A stretch of DNA of 12,051 nt from Betaproteobacteria bacterium (lineage in GTDB: Bacteria > Pseudomonadota > Gammaproteobacteria > Burkholderiales > Burkholderiaceae_C), in assembly GCA_025354965.1 (NCBI GenBank), contig JANXLW010000228.1:1-12051 (forward strand), written 5' to 3'. Both the position numbers and the translations under genes were made by a program. The notes beneath the pieces are model-generated. The model was not told where the DNA came from, did not search any database, and was given only the letters and a program-made list of their open reading frames with translations. Shown piece after piece: positions 1-7,002 of the stretch; position 1 is the stretch's first letter, and every line of letters starts with the position of its first letter.

Positions 1-435
1 GTCGACCATCACGAACAGATACGCCGCTCGTTGCACGGCGTTGTATTGACGTGGATCGGCATGCGACAGATGTCCGCGCAACGCCGCCGTTATGTCGGTG
101 ACAAATGCTCGCGGCGACAACGGGAAGAACTTGTGTATCAGTCGCCCACTGAAGGTGTTGCACAGCAAGTAGACCAAGCCGTTGGCAGCGAGCAGCCACA
201 TGGCCGCGAAATGCCACAGAATCGCGCCACCCAGCCAGCCACCGAGCGTGATTTCCCTGGCGAACTTGAAGTCGAAGAACGGTGCCGCGTCGTAAATGCG
301 CCAGCCGCTCATGACCAGTATCACCATCGCGATCGCGTTAAGCCAATGGGTCACGCGCAGCCAGTCCGGATGGATGGGTTTTACGGCAGTCAGCGCAGGG
401 ACAAATGCGCGGTTGGCAACGCTAAGTGACTTCAT
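1..435 (-). CDS. Cytochrome b/b6-type membrane subunit (5' part, cut by window edge)
   Basis: I translated the minus strand from an ATG at 435-433; the frame stays open to base 1, giving 145 residues without a stop. The protein starts MKSLSVANRAF and contains PDWLRVTHWLNA, then VMSGWRIYDAAPFFDF and GGAILWHFAAMWLL, with at least two hydrophobic helices. His30 and His75 sit where b-type cytochromes of the COG4117 (thiosulfate reductase/Ni-Fe hydrogenase cytochrome b) group place haem ligands; this is family knowledge applied to what is seen. Such proteins move electrons between the quinone pool and a periplasmic partner, often a molybdopterin oxidoreductase encoded next door; any partner would be beyond the left edge. 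A Shine-Dalgarno GAGAGGTG (444-451, minus) lies 8 bases before the ATG, which supports this start. The gene is divergent from the sigma factor and probably under its control. The C-terminal part is not visible, so the exact subfamily is uncertain. Confidence 0.82.
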   Translation of the reverse strand, partial: MKSLSVANRAFVPALTAVKPIHPDWLRVTHWLNAIAMVILVMSGWRIYDAAPFFDFKFAREITLGGWLGGAILWHFAAMWLLAANGLVYLLCNTFSGRLIHKFFPLSPRAFVTDITAALRGHLSHADPRQYNAVQRAAYLFVMVD

Positions 436-517
436 CGCTGATACACCTCTCAATTGGCTGGATGGGCCGCTGCTTGAGGTACCGGGAGTGGCACATTGAG
501 CGCGGTCTGACAGCTAA

Positions 518-543
518 TTCGTGCGGAAGAGGCAATTGGTTAC
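518..543 (-). promoter_or_regulatory. Predicted ECF sigma promoter for the cytochrome b gene
   Basis: On the minus strand GTAACC (543-538) is followed by exactly 16 bases and then CGAA (521-518). I recall this as the consensus for the NrsF-controlled ECF sigma-F of Caulobacter. Transcription would begin near 511, leaving a leader of about 75 bases before the ATG at 435. The adjacent sigma/anti-sigma pair is of the same type, so the match is unlikely to be chance, but it is untested. Confidence 0.65.
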
Positions 544-558
544 AAGCTCGGGCACAAT

Positions 559-587
559 TTGTTTTTCTGGTGAACTTTCAATATTTT
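559..587 (+). promoter_or_regulatory. Possible sigma70 promoter for the sigma factor operon
   Basis: TTGTTT (559-564) and TATTTT (582-587) are separated by 17 bases in an AT-rich stretch. Transcription would start near 594, upstream of the ATG at 615. The match is moderate in both boxes, so this is a candidate for a basal promoter only. Confidence 0.3.
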
Positions 588-598
588 TTTGACTGGCT

Positions 599-624
599 GT
601 AACCAAAGGCGTTGATGCAACGAA
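599..624 (+). promoter_or_regulatory. Second GTAACC-N16-CGAA element, at the sigma factor start
   Basis: GTAACC (599-604) is followed by exactly 16 bases and CGAA (621-624), the same spacing as the minus-strand copy 56 bases away. It overlaps the annotated sigma start codon at 615, so a transcript from it would begin near 631, inside the frame. It could give autoregulation with a downstream start codon, or be a binding site that does not make the main mRNA. The sequence match is direct; promoter function is inferred. Confidence 0.5.
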
Positions 625-1187
625 TAGAAGAACAAGGCCGTTCAAGCGCGAGTGAAGACCGGCTCAGAAATTTGCTGCTGCGCGGACTGGCCGGCGACGC
701 GCGGGCTTACCATGAGTTCTTGCAGGAACTGAGCACGCACCTGCGCGCCTTCCTGAGGAAGCGTCTTGTCAGTTTGCCGGACGAAGTGGAGGATCTGTTG
801 CAGGAATCGTTACTGGCCGTCCACAACCAGCGTCATACCTACGACGCGGGGCAGCCGCTCACGGCCTGGGTCTACGCGATCGCCAAATACAAGCTTATCG
901 ACCTGCTACGCCGGCGTGCCAGCCGAGACATGCTGACCGATCCGCTGGACGAAGATATTCACGTATTTTCTTCGGCCGATACCGAGGCCGCGCAAGCGCA
1001 ACGCGATGTCACGCAGTTGCTCGATCAGTTGCCTGAGCGCCAGCGTTTGCCGATTGTTCACATGAAGCTGGAAGGCTTGTCGGTAGCCGAAACGGCCCGC
1101 GCCACCGGCATGTCGGAGTCGGCTGTCAAAGTTGGCGTGCACCGGGGTCTGAAAGCGCTGGCAGCAATGATCAGGGGTAATGCGTGA
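615..1187 (+). CDS. ECF RNA polymerase sigma factor (sigma70 family)
   Basis: A 190-residue protein with the two-domain plan of ECF sigma factors. Region 2 spans roughly residues 24-100, with DEVEDLLQESLLAVH followed by TAWVYAIAKYKLIDLLRRR. Region 4 spans roughly 130-185, with LLDQLPERQRLPIVHMKLEG and then the helix-turn-helix SVAETARATGMSESAVKVGVHR. It would direct core RNA polymerase to stress promoters in the cytoplasm. I chose the ATG at 615 over a TTG at 612 because AAAGG (605-609) lies 5 bases before it. If the overlapping GTAACC-N16-CGAA element is the real promoter, translation must begin later, for example at TTG 672, which would still keep region 2. Its stop overlaps the anti-sigma start by four bases (GTGA, 1184-1187), so the two are translationally coupled. 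Length and pairing fit the sigma-F/NrsF group; the inducing signal is not shown by the sequence. Confidence 0.93.
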   Translation: MQRIEEQGRSSASEDRLRNLLLRGLAGDARAYHEFLQELSTHLRAFLRKRLVSLPDEVEDLLQESLLAVHNQRHTYDAGQPLTAWVYAIAKYKLIDLLRRRASRDMLTDPLDEDIHVFSSADTEAAQAQRDVTQLLDQLPERQRLPIVHMKLEGLSVAETARATGMSESAVKVGVHRGLKALAAMIRGNA

Positions 1188-1825
1188 AAACTGACGATCT
1201 CATAACGATGCTGGCAACCGGGCCTGTCGCGGTGCAACCCCACGCTGTGGCGCGGCGTTATGCCGGTGCTCTTGGCGCTGGCGTGCTGGGTGCGACACTG
1301 CTGATGGCGACTCTGCTTCGCGTGCGTCCGGATCTTGACGCCGCAGTGCTGTTGCCGATGTTCTGGTTCAAGGTCGCGTTCGTCGCCAGTCTTGTGGTGG
1401 CAAGTCTGCTCGCAGTCTCGCGGCTGTCACGCCCGGGAGCGCGTCTTGCCAGGTTGCCAGCGCTGCTTGCGCTGCCGGTGCTGGCGATGTGGCTGCTTGC
1501 GCTGTTCGTACTGAGCCGAGCTGATTCGACCGAGCGCAGCCTATTGTTTTACGGGCAAACCTGGAACTCCTGCCCGCTGCTCATCGCGATGTTGTCTGCA
1601 CCCGTGTTCGCTGGCGTCCTTTGGGCCATGAAAGGACTGGCGCCGACGCGCCTGCGGCTGGCCGGTGCCATGGCGGGCCTGCTATCCGGCGCCACGGGTG
1701 CGCTGGTCTACTGCCTGCACTGCCCGGAGATCGAGGCGCCGTTTATTGCATTCTGGTACTTGCTCGGAATGCTGATACCGACAGCGGTCGGCGCGGTCGT
1801 CGGACCGCGTTTTCTTCGCTGGTAA
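1184..1825 (+). CDS. DUF1109/NrsF-type membrane anti-sigma factor
   Basis: A 213-residue protein starting at GTG 1184 with MKTDDLITMLATG, the typical N-terminus of the DUF1109 family, renamed NrsF after the Caulobacter protein. Six hydrophobic segments can be seen at about residues 26-46, 58-79, 88-110, 128-149, 157-177 and 186-207, so it is a polytopic inner-membrane protein. NrsF proteins hold an ECF sigma factor at the membrane and release it under metal or redox stress. Cys130, Cys177 and Cys180 are present; from memory, two cysteines near positions 131 and 181 are needed in the Caulobacter protein, which would match Cys130 and Cys180. The 4-bp overlap with the sigma gene supports a dedicated partner and a fixed expression ratio. 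It is followed tail to tail, after 39 bases, by the large c-di-GMP gene. The family call is firm; the signal is inferred. Confidence 0.9.
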   Translation: MKTDDLITMLATGPVAVQPHAVARRYAGALGAGVLGATLLMATLLRVRPDLDAAVLLPMFWFKVAFVASLVVASLLAVSRLSRPGARLARLPALLALPVLAMWLLALFVLSRADSTERSLLFYGQTWNSCPLLIAMLSAPVFAGVLWAMKGLAPTRLRLAGAMAGLLSGATGALVYCLHCPEIEAPFIAFWYLLGMLIPTAVGAVVGPRFLRW

Positions 1826-1836
1826 CTCGGTGTTTA

Positions 1837-1849
1837 CCGGCGCAGCCGG
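1837..1849. terminator. Weak hairpin between convergent genes
   Basis: CCGGC (1837-1841) and GCCGG (1845-1849) flank a 3-base loop in the 39 bases between the anti-sigma stop and the c-di-GMP gene stop. It could help end transcription from both sides. There is no good T-tract on either strand, so this is only a candidate. Confidence 0.25.
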
Positions 1850-1864
1850 GTCAACCTTTGGCGC

Positions 1865-4800
1865 TCAATCCGTCCATACAGCACCAGCGTGCCATCTTGC
1901 CACCCAGTCCACCATCTCCGCTGCTGGCATTGGCCGCGCGATGCCGTGCCCCTGTGCCATGGTGCAACCCATTGACAACAGCAAATTCCCATGGGCCGCG
2001 GTCTCGACGCCTTCGGCAATCACGTCCCGGTGGAATGCAGTGGCCAGGCCAATGATGCCTTGAACGATGGCCATGTCATCCGGGTCGTTGATCATGTCAC
2101 GCACAAAGCTGCGGTCGATCTTGATCAGTTCGGCCGGGAGTCGCCTGAGGTAGGTCAGTGACGAGTAGCCAGTGCCAAAATCGTCCAGCGCAAAACGGAC
2201 TCCCAACGCTTGACAGGCACACATGGCTTCTGACACCTGGGCAATGTCTTCCATTGCGCTGGTTTCCAGTACTTCCAGTTCCAGGCAACTCGGCGACACA
2301 TCCGGGTAGGCAACAAGAATGGCAGCCAGGCGCTTGGCAAAGTGGCCTTCCTGCAACTGGCGGGCGCTGATATTGACGCTCACCGGGAGGTCCAGCCCGC
2401 TGATCTTCCAGCTACGCATTTGGGTAAGCGCCGTATCGATCACCCATTCACCCAGTTCCACACTGATTGGGTGGTTCTCGATCAGCGGCAAAAAGGCGGC
2501 CGGTGCCATCAGGCCCTGCTCAGGATGTTGCCAACGAACCAGCGCTTCGGCACCAATGACGTGACCGGTTTCCATGTTGATTTTTGGTTGATAGTGCAAC
2601 ACGAACTCTTTGCATTCCAGAGCCTTGCGTACGCGTTCCAGATTCTCATGGCGGGTCTGTATCTGCGCGTCCTGGGCTATGTCAAACAGGTGGTAACGAT
2701 TTTTCCCGGCTTGTTTGGCCACATACATGGCCTGGTCCGCATGGCGTATCAGCAGGTCGGCGTCAGCTTGGTCACGCGGGAACAGTGTCACACCAACGCT
2801 GGCCGAGACCTGCAGGGTCAAGTCATCTACCCGCAGTGGTTCGGCGGCAGCATCAAGCAAGCGTTGCATCACGGCTTCAAGGTCCTTGGGCTGCTCCAGA
2901 TCGACCAGCACGGCAACAAATTCGTCACCGCCAACGCGCGCCAGCGTGTCGCCATCGCGCAGTGCCTCTTTCATGCGCGCAGAAAGCGCTACCAGCAGAT
3001 TGTCTCCATGACCATGTCCGTGCTTGTCATTAATTACCTTGAAGCCGTCCAGATCCAGATAGGCGACTGCCAGCGCCTGACCGCGCCGCCGACTCTGGGA
3101 CATCGCCTGCTGCAGCCGATCTGCCAGCAGCACTCGATTGGGCAGACCAGTCAGTGCGTCGTAGTGGGCAATGTGCTCAAGTTGGTTTTGATGCTTCTTC
3201 ATCGCTGTGATGTCGGAGAAAAGGGCGACGTAGTTCTGTGTCTTGCCAGTACCATCCTGTACCGCGCTGATGGTTAGCGATTGAGCGTAGAGCTGGCCAT
3301 TCTTTCGTTGATTCCAGACATCACCATACCAGTGACCCTTTTTCGCCAGATCTTGCCACATGCCGGCGTAAAACTCAGGGTCTTGGCGGCCCGATTTGAG
3401 CATGCGAGGGTTGCGGCCCAGGGCTTCTTCGCGGTCGTAGCCGGTAATCAGCGTGAAGGTTTCGTTGACTTCAATGATGGTGCCTGCAACATCGGTGATC
3501 ATGATGCCTTCGCGGGCGTGGGTGAACACGCTGGCCGCGAGTTGCAGGCTTTCCTGGGCCTGTTTTCGCTCTGAGATGTCTGCAATCACACCGATCAGGC
3601 CAAGCTCCTGACCATCGGCATCGTAAAAACGTTTCGCACTTAGATGTCCAAAAAATTGGGAACCATCGGCGCGCACGTAGCTGCGGTCGGACTCAACAAA
3701 CGCAATCCGATTACCAAGCAATGCAAGCATTTTTTCCCGGCCGATCGCCCGCTCTGAAGGCTCTACCAGTTCCACGTACTCCTTGCCCTCGATTTCCTGC
3801 AATGGCCAGCAGAACATCTCTGCCATGCATCGATTGGCTTTTGTGATGCACCCTGCCGTGTCAACCAGAAATATGGCAACACTGGCGGTATCAAGGATCT
3901 GTTTGAGCAGGATTTCGCGCTCTGTCAACTCTTTGTTCGCCTTGGTCAGCGATTGTTCTGCGACCGTTCGCTCAAGCGTTGTTGCGACGTGGTCTGCCAC
4001 AAATTCCAATAGTGCCTTGTCACCTTCGCTGTAAAGAACCTGGTCTGAATAACTGTTGACAGCCAGCGCGCCCATCGTGCGACCTTGGGTCTTGAGCGGA
4101 ACACCCAGCCAGGCATTGCATTGGGCACCGTCATAGCTGTGTTTCTGACCATTCACGGGTGCCAGGAACTCGGGAGTCAAAAGCAGTGATTGACCCGACC
4201 GGATAACCTTGTCTGTCAGTCCCGTGTCACTCAGTTGCTTGGGGGCCGGTGGCAGGTCATATTCATCAACAAAGTAGGGGAAATCAAGCTGACCGCTGTC
4301 TTCATCAAAGAGAGCCACATAGAAGTTTTTTGCATGTATCAATTCGCCAACAATTTGATGTATGTCCCTGAACAGGCTTGGCAAGTCAGCGGTGGAATGG
4401 GATGCCTCGGATATATCAAAGAGTGCTTTTTGCAGCTTTTCTTGTTGCTTGCGCTCGGTGATGTCCTGAATGGTTCCTGCCAACGACAATGGCGTGCCGT
4501 CGGCTTTGAAACTGGCCTGGCCCAAACCGATAACCCACCGGGTTTCGCCATCCGACTTGCGCACAATCCTGTATTCCTTGTTTAAAGGCTTGCGCTTCGC
4601 TACCACTTCCTGCTCCAGGTGGCGTCGCATCATCCCGGCGTCATCAGGGTGCACAAGATTGACCCAGCCTTGCTGGTTTCGGCCATAACTCGCATCAATG
4701 CCAAAAATGTGATCAAGAACTTCGGATGATTCCCAGGAATCTTCCTGGAAATTGAACTTGTAAGAACCAATAAAGGCAGCGCGTTGCGATTCACGGAAGA

Positions 4801-5602
4801 AGATTTCGCTTTCACGCAGCGCACGTTCGGCCTTGACCCGCTTCGTGACGTCGGTGTAAGTGGTGAGGAAGCCGCCACCAGGAATTGGGCTCCCGTGGAT
4901 CTCGAGGATCGAACCATCGGGGCGTTCACGCTGGAATTGATGCGCTTCGAATCGACGCGCCAATTCAACTCTACTGCGCACCTGCTCGTCGACGTCGCCA
5001 GGTCCGTAGTCACCGCGCTCGGCGTTGTAGCGGAGAAACTCGGAAAAATGGGTTCCCGGTCGACCCAATGATTGCGGAAAATCGAGCAGCTCCATGAAAC
5101 GCTGATTGACACCAATCATGTTCAGGTTGACGTCAACAATACTGATGCCCTGGTCTATGTGTAAAAACGTGAAGTCGAGCAGTCTTTCGCTGTGTTCCAA
5201 AGCGCTCTTGGTCTTCTTCGCTTCGGTGATGTCCTCCAACATCCATACTGTGCCGCCGTCGGCTCGTTGGGGGTCAATCGCCTTGCCGAAAATGCTGCAC
5301 CAGACAGCGTTGCCGTCACGTTTCTTCAGTTGCCAATCGCCGTGATAGGACTTGCCAGAGCCCAGTACCGGACCGGCTTCACGTCCCATGCGGGCATAGC
5401 TCTGTGGGTCTGAATAGAGAACGTCCGCCGGCATGCCGACCAGTTCTTTTTCGTTGGCATAGGCAAGCATTTCAACCGCACGCGGATTGCAGCGCTGGAT
5501 GATCCGTTCGCGCGTAAACAGAATGCCAATCGAGGCGTTCTCAAAGATCGCAGTCAGTTCGTCGCTGCTTCGCTTCACAGCCACCCCGTCGGCCAGGGTC
5601 AT
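1865..5602 (-). CDS. Multi-PAS/GAF sensor with GGDEF and EAL domains (c-di-GMP synthesis and breakdown)
   Basis: A 1,245-residue protein without membrane segments or signal peptide, so probably cytoplasmic. Domains in order: PAS at about 13-130; a PAS_7-like domain at 139-258; PAS at 264-386 (ending TIQDITERK); GAF at 390-548; PAS at 562-682; PAS at 685-803; GGDEF at 808-968; EAL at about 985-1235. The GGDEF motif (891-895) is intact and is preceded by RDGD (882-885), the RxxD product-inhibition I-site at the normal five-residue distance. The EAL domain keeps EALVRWQHP (from 1019), NISARQL, DDFGTGYSS (from 1140), IKIDRSF and AEGVET, the metal and catalytic residues of active phosphodiesterases. 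By sequence it can both make and degrade c-di-GMP; which dominates is unknown, as are the PAS/GAF ligands. The ATG at 5602 has no strong Shine-Dalgarno of its own but overlaps the stop of a short leader ORF; GTG codons at residues 7 and 9 are alternative starts. It appears monocistronic. Confidence 0.95.
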   Translation of the reverse strand: MTLADGVAVKRSSDELTAIFENASIGILFTRERIIQRCNPRAVEMLAYANEKELVGMPADVLYSDPQSYARMGREAGPVLGSGKSYHGDWQLKKRDGNAVWCSIFGKAIDPQRADGGTVWMLEDITEAKKTKSALEHSERLLDFTFLHIDQGISIVDVNLNMIGVNQRFMELLDFPQSLGRPGTHFSEFLRYNAERGDYGPGDVDEQVRSRVELARRFEAHQFQRERPDGSILEIHGSPIPGGGFLTTYTDVTKRVKAERALRESEIFFRESQRAAFIGSYKFNFQEDSWESSEVLDHIFGIDASYGRNQQGWVNLVHPDDAGMMRRHLEQEVVAKRKPLNKEYRIVRKSDGETRWVIGLGQASFKADGTPLSLAGTIQDITERKQQEKLQKALFDISEASHSTADLPSLFRDIHQIVGELIHAKNFYVALFDEDSGQLDFPYFVDEYDLPPAPKQLSDTGLTDKVIRSGQSLLLTPEFLAPVNGQKHSYDGAQCNAWLGVPLKTQGRTMGALAVNSYSDQVLYSEGDKALLEFVADHVATTLERTVAEQSLTKANKELTEREILLKQILDTASVAIFLVDTAGCITKANRCMAEMFCWPLQEIEGKEYVELVEPSERAIGREKMLALLGNRIAFVESDRSYVRADGSQFFGHLSAKRFYDADGQELGLIGVIADISERKQAQESLQLAASVFTHAREGIMITDVAGTIIEVNETFTLITGYDREEALGRNPRMLKSGRQDPEFYAGMWQDLAKKGHWYGDVWNQRKNGQLYAQSLTISAVQDGTGKTQNYVALFSDITAMKKHQNQLEHIAHYDALTGLPNRVLLADRLQQAMSQSRRRGQALAVAYLDLDGFKVINDKHGHGHGDNLLVALSARMKEALRDGDTLARVGGDEFVAVLVDLEQPKDLEAVMQRLLDAAAEPLRVDDLTLQVSASVGVTLFPRDQADADLLIRHADQAMYVAKQAGKNRYHLFDIAQDAQIQTRHENLERVRKALECKEFVLHYQPKINMETGHVIGAEALVRWQHPEQGLMAPAAFLPLIENHPISVELGEWVIDTALTQMRSWKISGLDLPVSVNISARQLQEGHFAKRLAAILVAYPDVSPSCLELEVLETSAMEDIAQVSEAMCACQALGVRFALDDFGTGYSSLTYLRRLPAELIKIDRSFVRDMINDPDDMAIVQGIIGLATAFHRDVIAEGVETAAHGNLLLSMGCTMAQGHGIARPMPAAEMVDWVARWHAGAVWTD

Positions 5603-5619
5603 GCAGTACCCGACTTCAT
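5599..5619 (-). CDS. Short leader ORF (MKSGTA) overlapping the c-di-GMP gene start
   Basis: On the minus strand an ATG at 5619 opens six sense codons, then TGA (5601-5599). The stop overlaps the downstream ATG at 5602 in an ATGA arrangement. GGAG (5631-5628, minus) lies 8 bases before this ATG, whereas the main start has only a weak GGGT nearby. This suggests that ribosomes load on the leader and restart on the large gene. It could also be chance, since the ORF is very short. Confidence 0.4.
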   Translation of the reverse strand: MKSGTA

Positions 5620-5723
5620 CGATTTATCTCCGCTTATTTGATTTGCCCGGATCTTAACCCGCTGGGCCGGGATACTTGAAAAGAATCGGCTCCGGCGCAC
5701 CCTGCGGCATCATCTGTTGGCAG

Positions 5724-6212
5724 CTATTTTTTGGACAGCGGATTTCTGAAGACTGCACCATAGGTAACAGGCCGCACTTTGTGCGCGGTGAGCTGGCTGG
5801 CCATCGGATGTGCCGGGTTGATGAGCGCAATAGGCTCTTCCGGCACGATGACCGAGGGCACGCACAACACCAGACTGCCTTGGCGCAACAGCCACTGCGC
5901 CCCTACGTCCACACTGGTTTGCCCGGCCGGTACGGCTGACCACCCGATCGGGAGTTGGTCTATCGGCAGCTCCTGTCGCTGCGCCCAAACGGCATCCGGC
6001 ACATCAATGGCAACCAGGAAGCGATTCAGTGGCAAGCCCAGCGTGTTGATGTGAGCCGCCGTCTCCAGCATGGCCAGGGCCACGGTGGGGGCGGCGTAGA
6101 GCACCGCCTGACCTGGGCCATTCCAACGACCGGGGCTGATGGCCGCAGCTTTGACGCTGAGATCATCGGCAACAAAGGTACGAGTCTCGGTGGCAATGCG
6201 CCACAACCTCAT
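5724..6212 (-). CDS. RES-domain toxin
   Basis: A 162-residue protein with the RES family pattern. It has an N-terminal MRLWRIATETR; GRWNGPGQAVLYAA (Arg29, Tyr39); ALAMLETAAH (Glu50); and the C-terminal core CVPSVIVPEEPIALINPAHP (Ser120, Asn132). The conserved Arg, Glu and Ser that name the family are all present, and length is typical. RES toxins of Xre-RES systems act on cytoplasmic NAD+, depleting it and halting growth; this is known for family members such as MbcT and is not shown here. The start ATG overlaps the stop of the upstream antitoxin by four bases (6209-6212), the usual order of antitoxin then toxin. There is no sign of truncation. An isolated RES protein with another role is possible but unlikely given the neighbour. 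Confidence 0.93.
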   Translation of the reverse strand: MRLWRIATETRTFVADDLSVKAAAISPGRWNGPGQAVLYAAPTVALAMLETAAHINTLGLPLNRFLVAIDVPDAVWAQRQELPIDQLPIGWSAVPAGQTSVDVGAQWLLRQGSLVLCVPSVIVPEEPIALINPAHPMASQLTAHKVRPVTYGAVFRNPLSKK

Positions 6213-6712
6213 AAATAAACACCGCTTTCAACGGCACCCAGCAGCTGGTGAACCATTTGGGTTCCGGTATCGGTGTCCAACAGATCAGCCGGACGCAGGC
6301 CGTCGAGCGCGGGTTGGGGTTGCTCCAGCCACTGGCCCAGCCAATGCGCGGTATCAAACCCAAGCGCCTGGTCGCTGGTGCTGTTGTCCACAATGCGCTG
6401 TGCCAACGCCAGCAACTTCACCATCTTGATGGTGGCCTGCCCCTCGCGTCCCTTGAGCGGCGCGTTTGATTTGATCTTGCTGGCCAGCGTGGAGCGTGGG
6501 AACTTGAAAATCTCAATCATGCGGGCCGACGACAAACCCATTTCCGAGCGCAGGTCGTTGAACAGGCGGGGCGATACGCCCTGCCGTTCCAGCTCGACCA
6601 AGGTCAGCGGCGAGGCACTGGCGACGTTGGCCGTGAAGGAGCGGATGGCCCCCTTGCCAGGGCGATAGGCCAATGCCTTGGTGGATGCGCGAGCAGTTGC
6701 GGTGGTGGCCAT
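6209..6712 (-). CDS. Xre/MbcA/ParS-like antitoxin of the RES toxin
   Basis: A 167-residue protein. Residues about 38-100 form a Xre-like helix-turn-helix segment (RLFNDLRSEMGLSSARMIEI, then FPRSTLASKI). The C-terminal part (about 108-167) has the toxin-binding DUF2384/MbcA pattern: ALGFDTAHWLGQWLEQPQPA, a PADLLDTDTG motif and a GAVESGVYL end. Such antitoxins cap the RES active site and repress their own operon. The gene lies directly upstream of the toxin with a 4-bp overlap, so the two are cotranscribed and coupled. A perfect inverted repeat just upstream of its start (6736-6759) is a good candidate for its operator. The start at 6712 has only a weak Shine-Dalgarno (GGGAA). Family and pairing are well supported. 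Confidence 0.92.
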   Translation of the reverse strand: MATTATARASTKALAYRPGKGAIRSFTANVASASPLTLVELERQGVSPRLFNDLRSEMGLSSARMIEIFKFPRSTLASKIKSNAPLKGREGQATIKMVKLLALAQRIVDNSTSDQALGFDTAHWLGQWLEQPQPALDGLRPADLLDTDTGTQMVHQLLGAVESGVYL

Positions 6713-6735
6713 GGTGGCATTCCCAAGAAGTCTTG

Positions 6736-6759
6736 AATTGGACGAATATTAGTCCAATT
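6736..6759. promoter_or_regulatory. Perfect inverted repeat, likely toxin-antitoxin operator
   Basis: AATTGGAC (6736-6743) and GTCCAATT (6752-6759) are perfect 8-base arms around an 8-base spacer. An extra half-site TTGGAC follows at 6760-6765. The minus-strand spacer contains TAATAT (6751-6746), which could serve as the -10 box for the antitoxin gene, placing transcription start near 6739. A dimeric Xre-like antitoxin bound here would block that promoter. The symmetry is seen directly; the role is inferred. Confidence 0.6.
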
Positions 6760-6769
6760 TTGGACAACT

Positions 6770-6783
6770 GGCTATCGATAGCC
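6770..6783. repeat. Perfect 14-bp palindrome GGCTATCGATAGCC
   Basis: This self-complementary 14-mer lies 10 bases beyond the inverted repeat of the toxin-antitoxin promoter. It may be a second regulator site or part of the upstream promoter region. Its half-site is unlike the TTGGAC element, so it may bind a different protein. Confidence 0.4.
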
Positions 6784-7002
6784 CCGGCGGAGATGGTTTG
6801 GAGCGGTACGCACACATCAGCCGGGTGCTCAAGCGATTTGACTACCGCAACGGCGGCGCCGCACATGGCGGCACAGTAGCTGATCGACAAGGCCACGCGC
6901 CACCAAGTCGCGCTGCTGGACGCCGGCCACGCGCTGATGACCGAGGCACCCGAGGGCGTGCTGTTTGGGATGCGGGATTTTTGCGGTTGCTACGGGCGGT
7001 AG
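6784..7002 (+). pseudogene. Decayed C-terminus of an alpha/beta hydrolase
   Basis: In the frame ending at TAG 7000-7002 the translation after a TAG at 6877-6879 reads LIDKATRHQVALLDAGHALM, then TEAPEGVLFGMRDF. This matches the usual end of alpha/beta-hydrolase fold proteins, where the catalytic His sits in a G-H-x-L-M-x-E-x-P stretch. The residues before the internal stop (DLTTATAAPHMAAQ) resemble the preceding acid-residue loop (D-x-x-T-P), but upstream similarity is lost and no start or nucleophile elbow is present. I read it as a broken remnant left by rearrangement. A chance match is possible because only about 45 residues are convincing. Confidence 0.5.

Noticed and set aside
31..429. 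132-residue plus-strand frame at the left end
   Set aside because: It is the antisense shadow of the cytochrome b gene, which has family motifs and a good ribosome site.
2342..3277. 311-residue plus-strand open frame inside the c-di-GMP gene
   Set aside because: It is antisense to the GGDEF-EAL coding region, whose motifs are intact; the long frame follows from codon bias.
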